The translations under genes and the position numbers were made by a program. Positions 5,948-6,338 of a stretch of 6,338 bases of DNA are shown here, in pieces. Origin of the DNA: Planctomycetota bacterium (GTDB lineage: Bacteria; Planctomycetota; SKW154); the NCBI GenBank assembly GCA_026418755.1, contig JAOAAR010000121.1, positions 1 through 6,338 on the forward strand, given 5' to 3'. Positions within the stretch are counted from its first letter, which is position 1, and every line of letters starts with the position of its first letter. The notes below the pieces were generated by a model. That model was not told the origin of the DNA, searched no databases, and was given only the letters and a program-made list of their open reading frames with translations.

Positions 5948-6338
5948 ACGCCATAGCCCGTAATCAATCTGTTTTCGAGAAGGAGCAGATTTCCGCAACC
6001 TTCCTGTATCTGCGGTTCACCTGGTCTTCCGGCTGGGGTTGTTGTAGGACGCCAGTTGAAGAATCCTTTCTCTTCGGCGATAAAATCCTTCTCTTGGGGT
6101 TTAAGGGCGAGGCGGAGTAACCCTGTTGTGCAGGGAAGGAGCAACTCATCACCAACAAGGATTCCTTTTGCGGCAACCGTTTTATCTGTCTCGAAGTGGA
6201 GGTGTCTTGAACCTTTCATTATGTGGTATGCTTGGATTGCTCTTTTCGAACTGTCCAGTGTGGAGCGTCCTCCGGTTGCTATCACAAGGTCTTTATAGAA
6301 GCCAAGATAAAAGGAGTGCATCTCACGGTGTTCAAGCC
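5914..6338 (-). CDS. C-terminal part of a PQQ-like beta-propeller protein (5' end outside window)
   Basis: The frame is open from the right edge to the TGA at 5916-5914, giving about 140 residues. An ATG at 6321 is internal, because the frame continues upstream (LEHRE precedes it) to the edge. The visible part shows propeller-like strand patterns: 'KDLVIATGGRSTLDSSKRAI' followed by 'QAYHI', then 'GILVGDELLLPCTTGLLRLAL', and finally 'GCGNLLLLENRLITGYGVCLY' close to the C-terminus. The last, a 'GNLL...L.TG..xxLY' blade, is a frequent end of propeller domains in planctomycete-type envelope proteins. No catalytic residues are visible. It overlaps the next gene by 34 nt, so the two are almost certainly in one operon and may form one functional unit. 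Assignment to the propeller superfamily is by strand pattern and context and is less certain than for its neighbour. Confidence 0.65.
   Translation of the reverse strand, partial: LEHREMHSFYLGFYKDLVIATGGRSTLDSSKRAIQAYHIMKGSRHLHFETDKTVAAKGILVGDELLLPCTTGLLRLALKPQEKDFIAEEKGFFNWRPTTTPAGRPGEPQIQEGCGNLLLLENRLITGYGVCLYSCELSQK

Noticed and set aside
5948..5998. Upstream TTG start for the 684-aa version of the propeller protein
   Set aside because: It would put 17 polar residues in front of a clear signal peptide. The purine run before it directly abuts the TTG, with no proper spacing.

Overview
The window holds parts or all of six protein genes: five run leftward on the minus strand and one partial gene runs rightward from the left edge. 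There are no rRNA or tRNA genes, CRISPR arrays, insertion sequences or phage genes. The content suggests a Gram-negative-type bacterium with a large secreted proteome. Two adjacent PQQ/BamB-like beta-propeller genes, one with an N-terminal helical-repeat region, and a DUF6263-like exported protein are a mix I associate most with Planctomycetota or related uncultured lineages. That taxonomic reading is an inference from gene families. Good Shine-Dalgarno sites (AGGAGG type) show a conventional bacterial translation system.

Layout from left to right. Positions 1-410 (+) are the 3' end of a gene entering from outside: a hydrophilic Gly/Glu/Gln/Ser linker followed by a TPR-like helical C-terminus. 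Positions 411-521 are a convergent intergenic gap with a possible terminator for that gene. Positions 522-3743 (-) are a tight three-gene operon, read in the order membrane protein (256 aa, about six TM helices), Ycf46-like AAA ATPase (506 aa), secreted DUF6263-like protein (304 aa). The spacers are 3 and 12 nt, and each downstream SD overlaps the end of the preceding gene. A plausible sigma70-type promoter lies just upstream of the membrane protein gene. Positions 3744-3943 are a 200-nt non-coding gap that also holds a plus-strand hairpin followed by seven T residues. Positions 3944-5947 (-) encode an exported protein with a helical-repeat N-terminal half and a PQQ-like propeller C-terminal half. 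It overlaps by 34 nt the last 140 codons of another propeller-like gene that enters from the right edge.

The two propeller genes look co-transcribed and probably act together in the cell envelope. The three-gene operon links a membrane protein, a cytoplasmic AAA+ ATPase of a family best known from cyanobacteria and algal plastids, and an exported protein of unknown function. That operon is the most interesting part of the window. No biochemical role can be assigned from sequence alone, and I do not see clear evidence of a defence system, mobile element or other novel RNA-based system.
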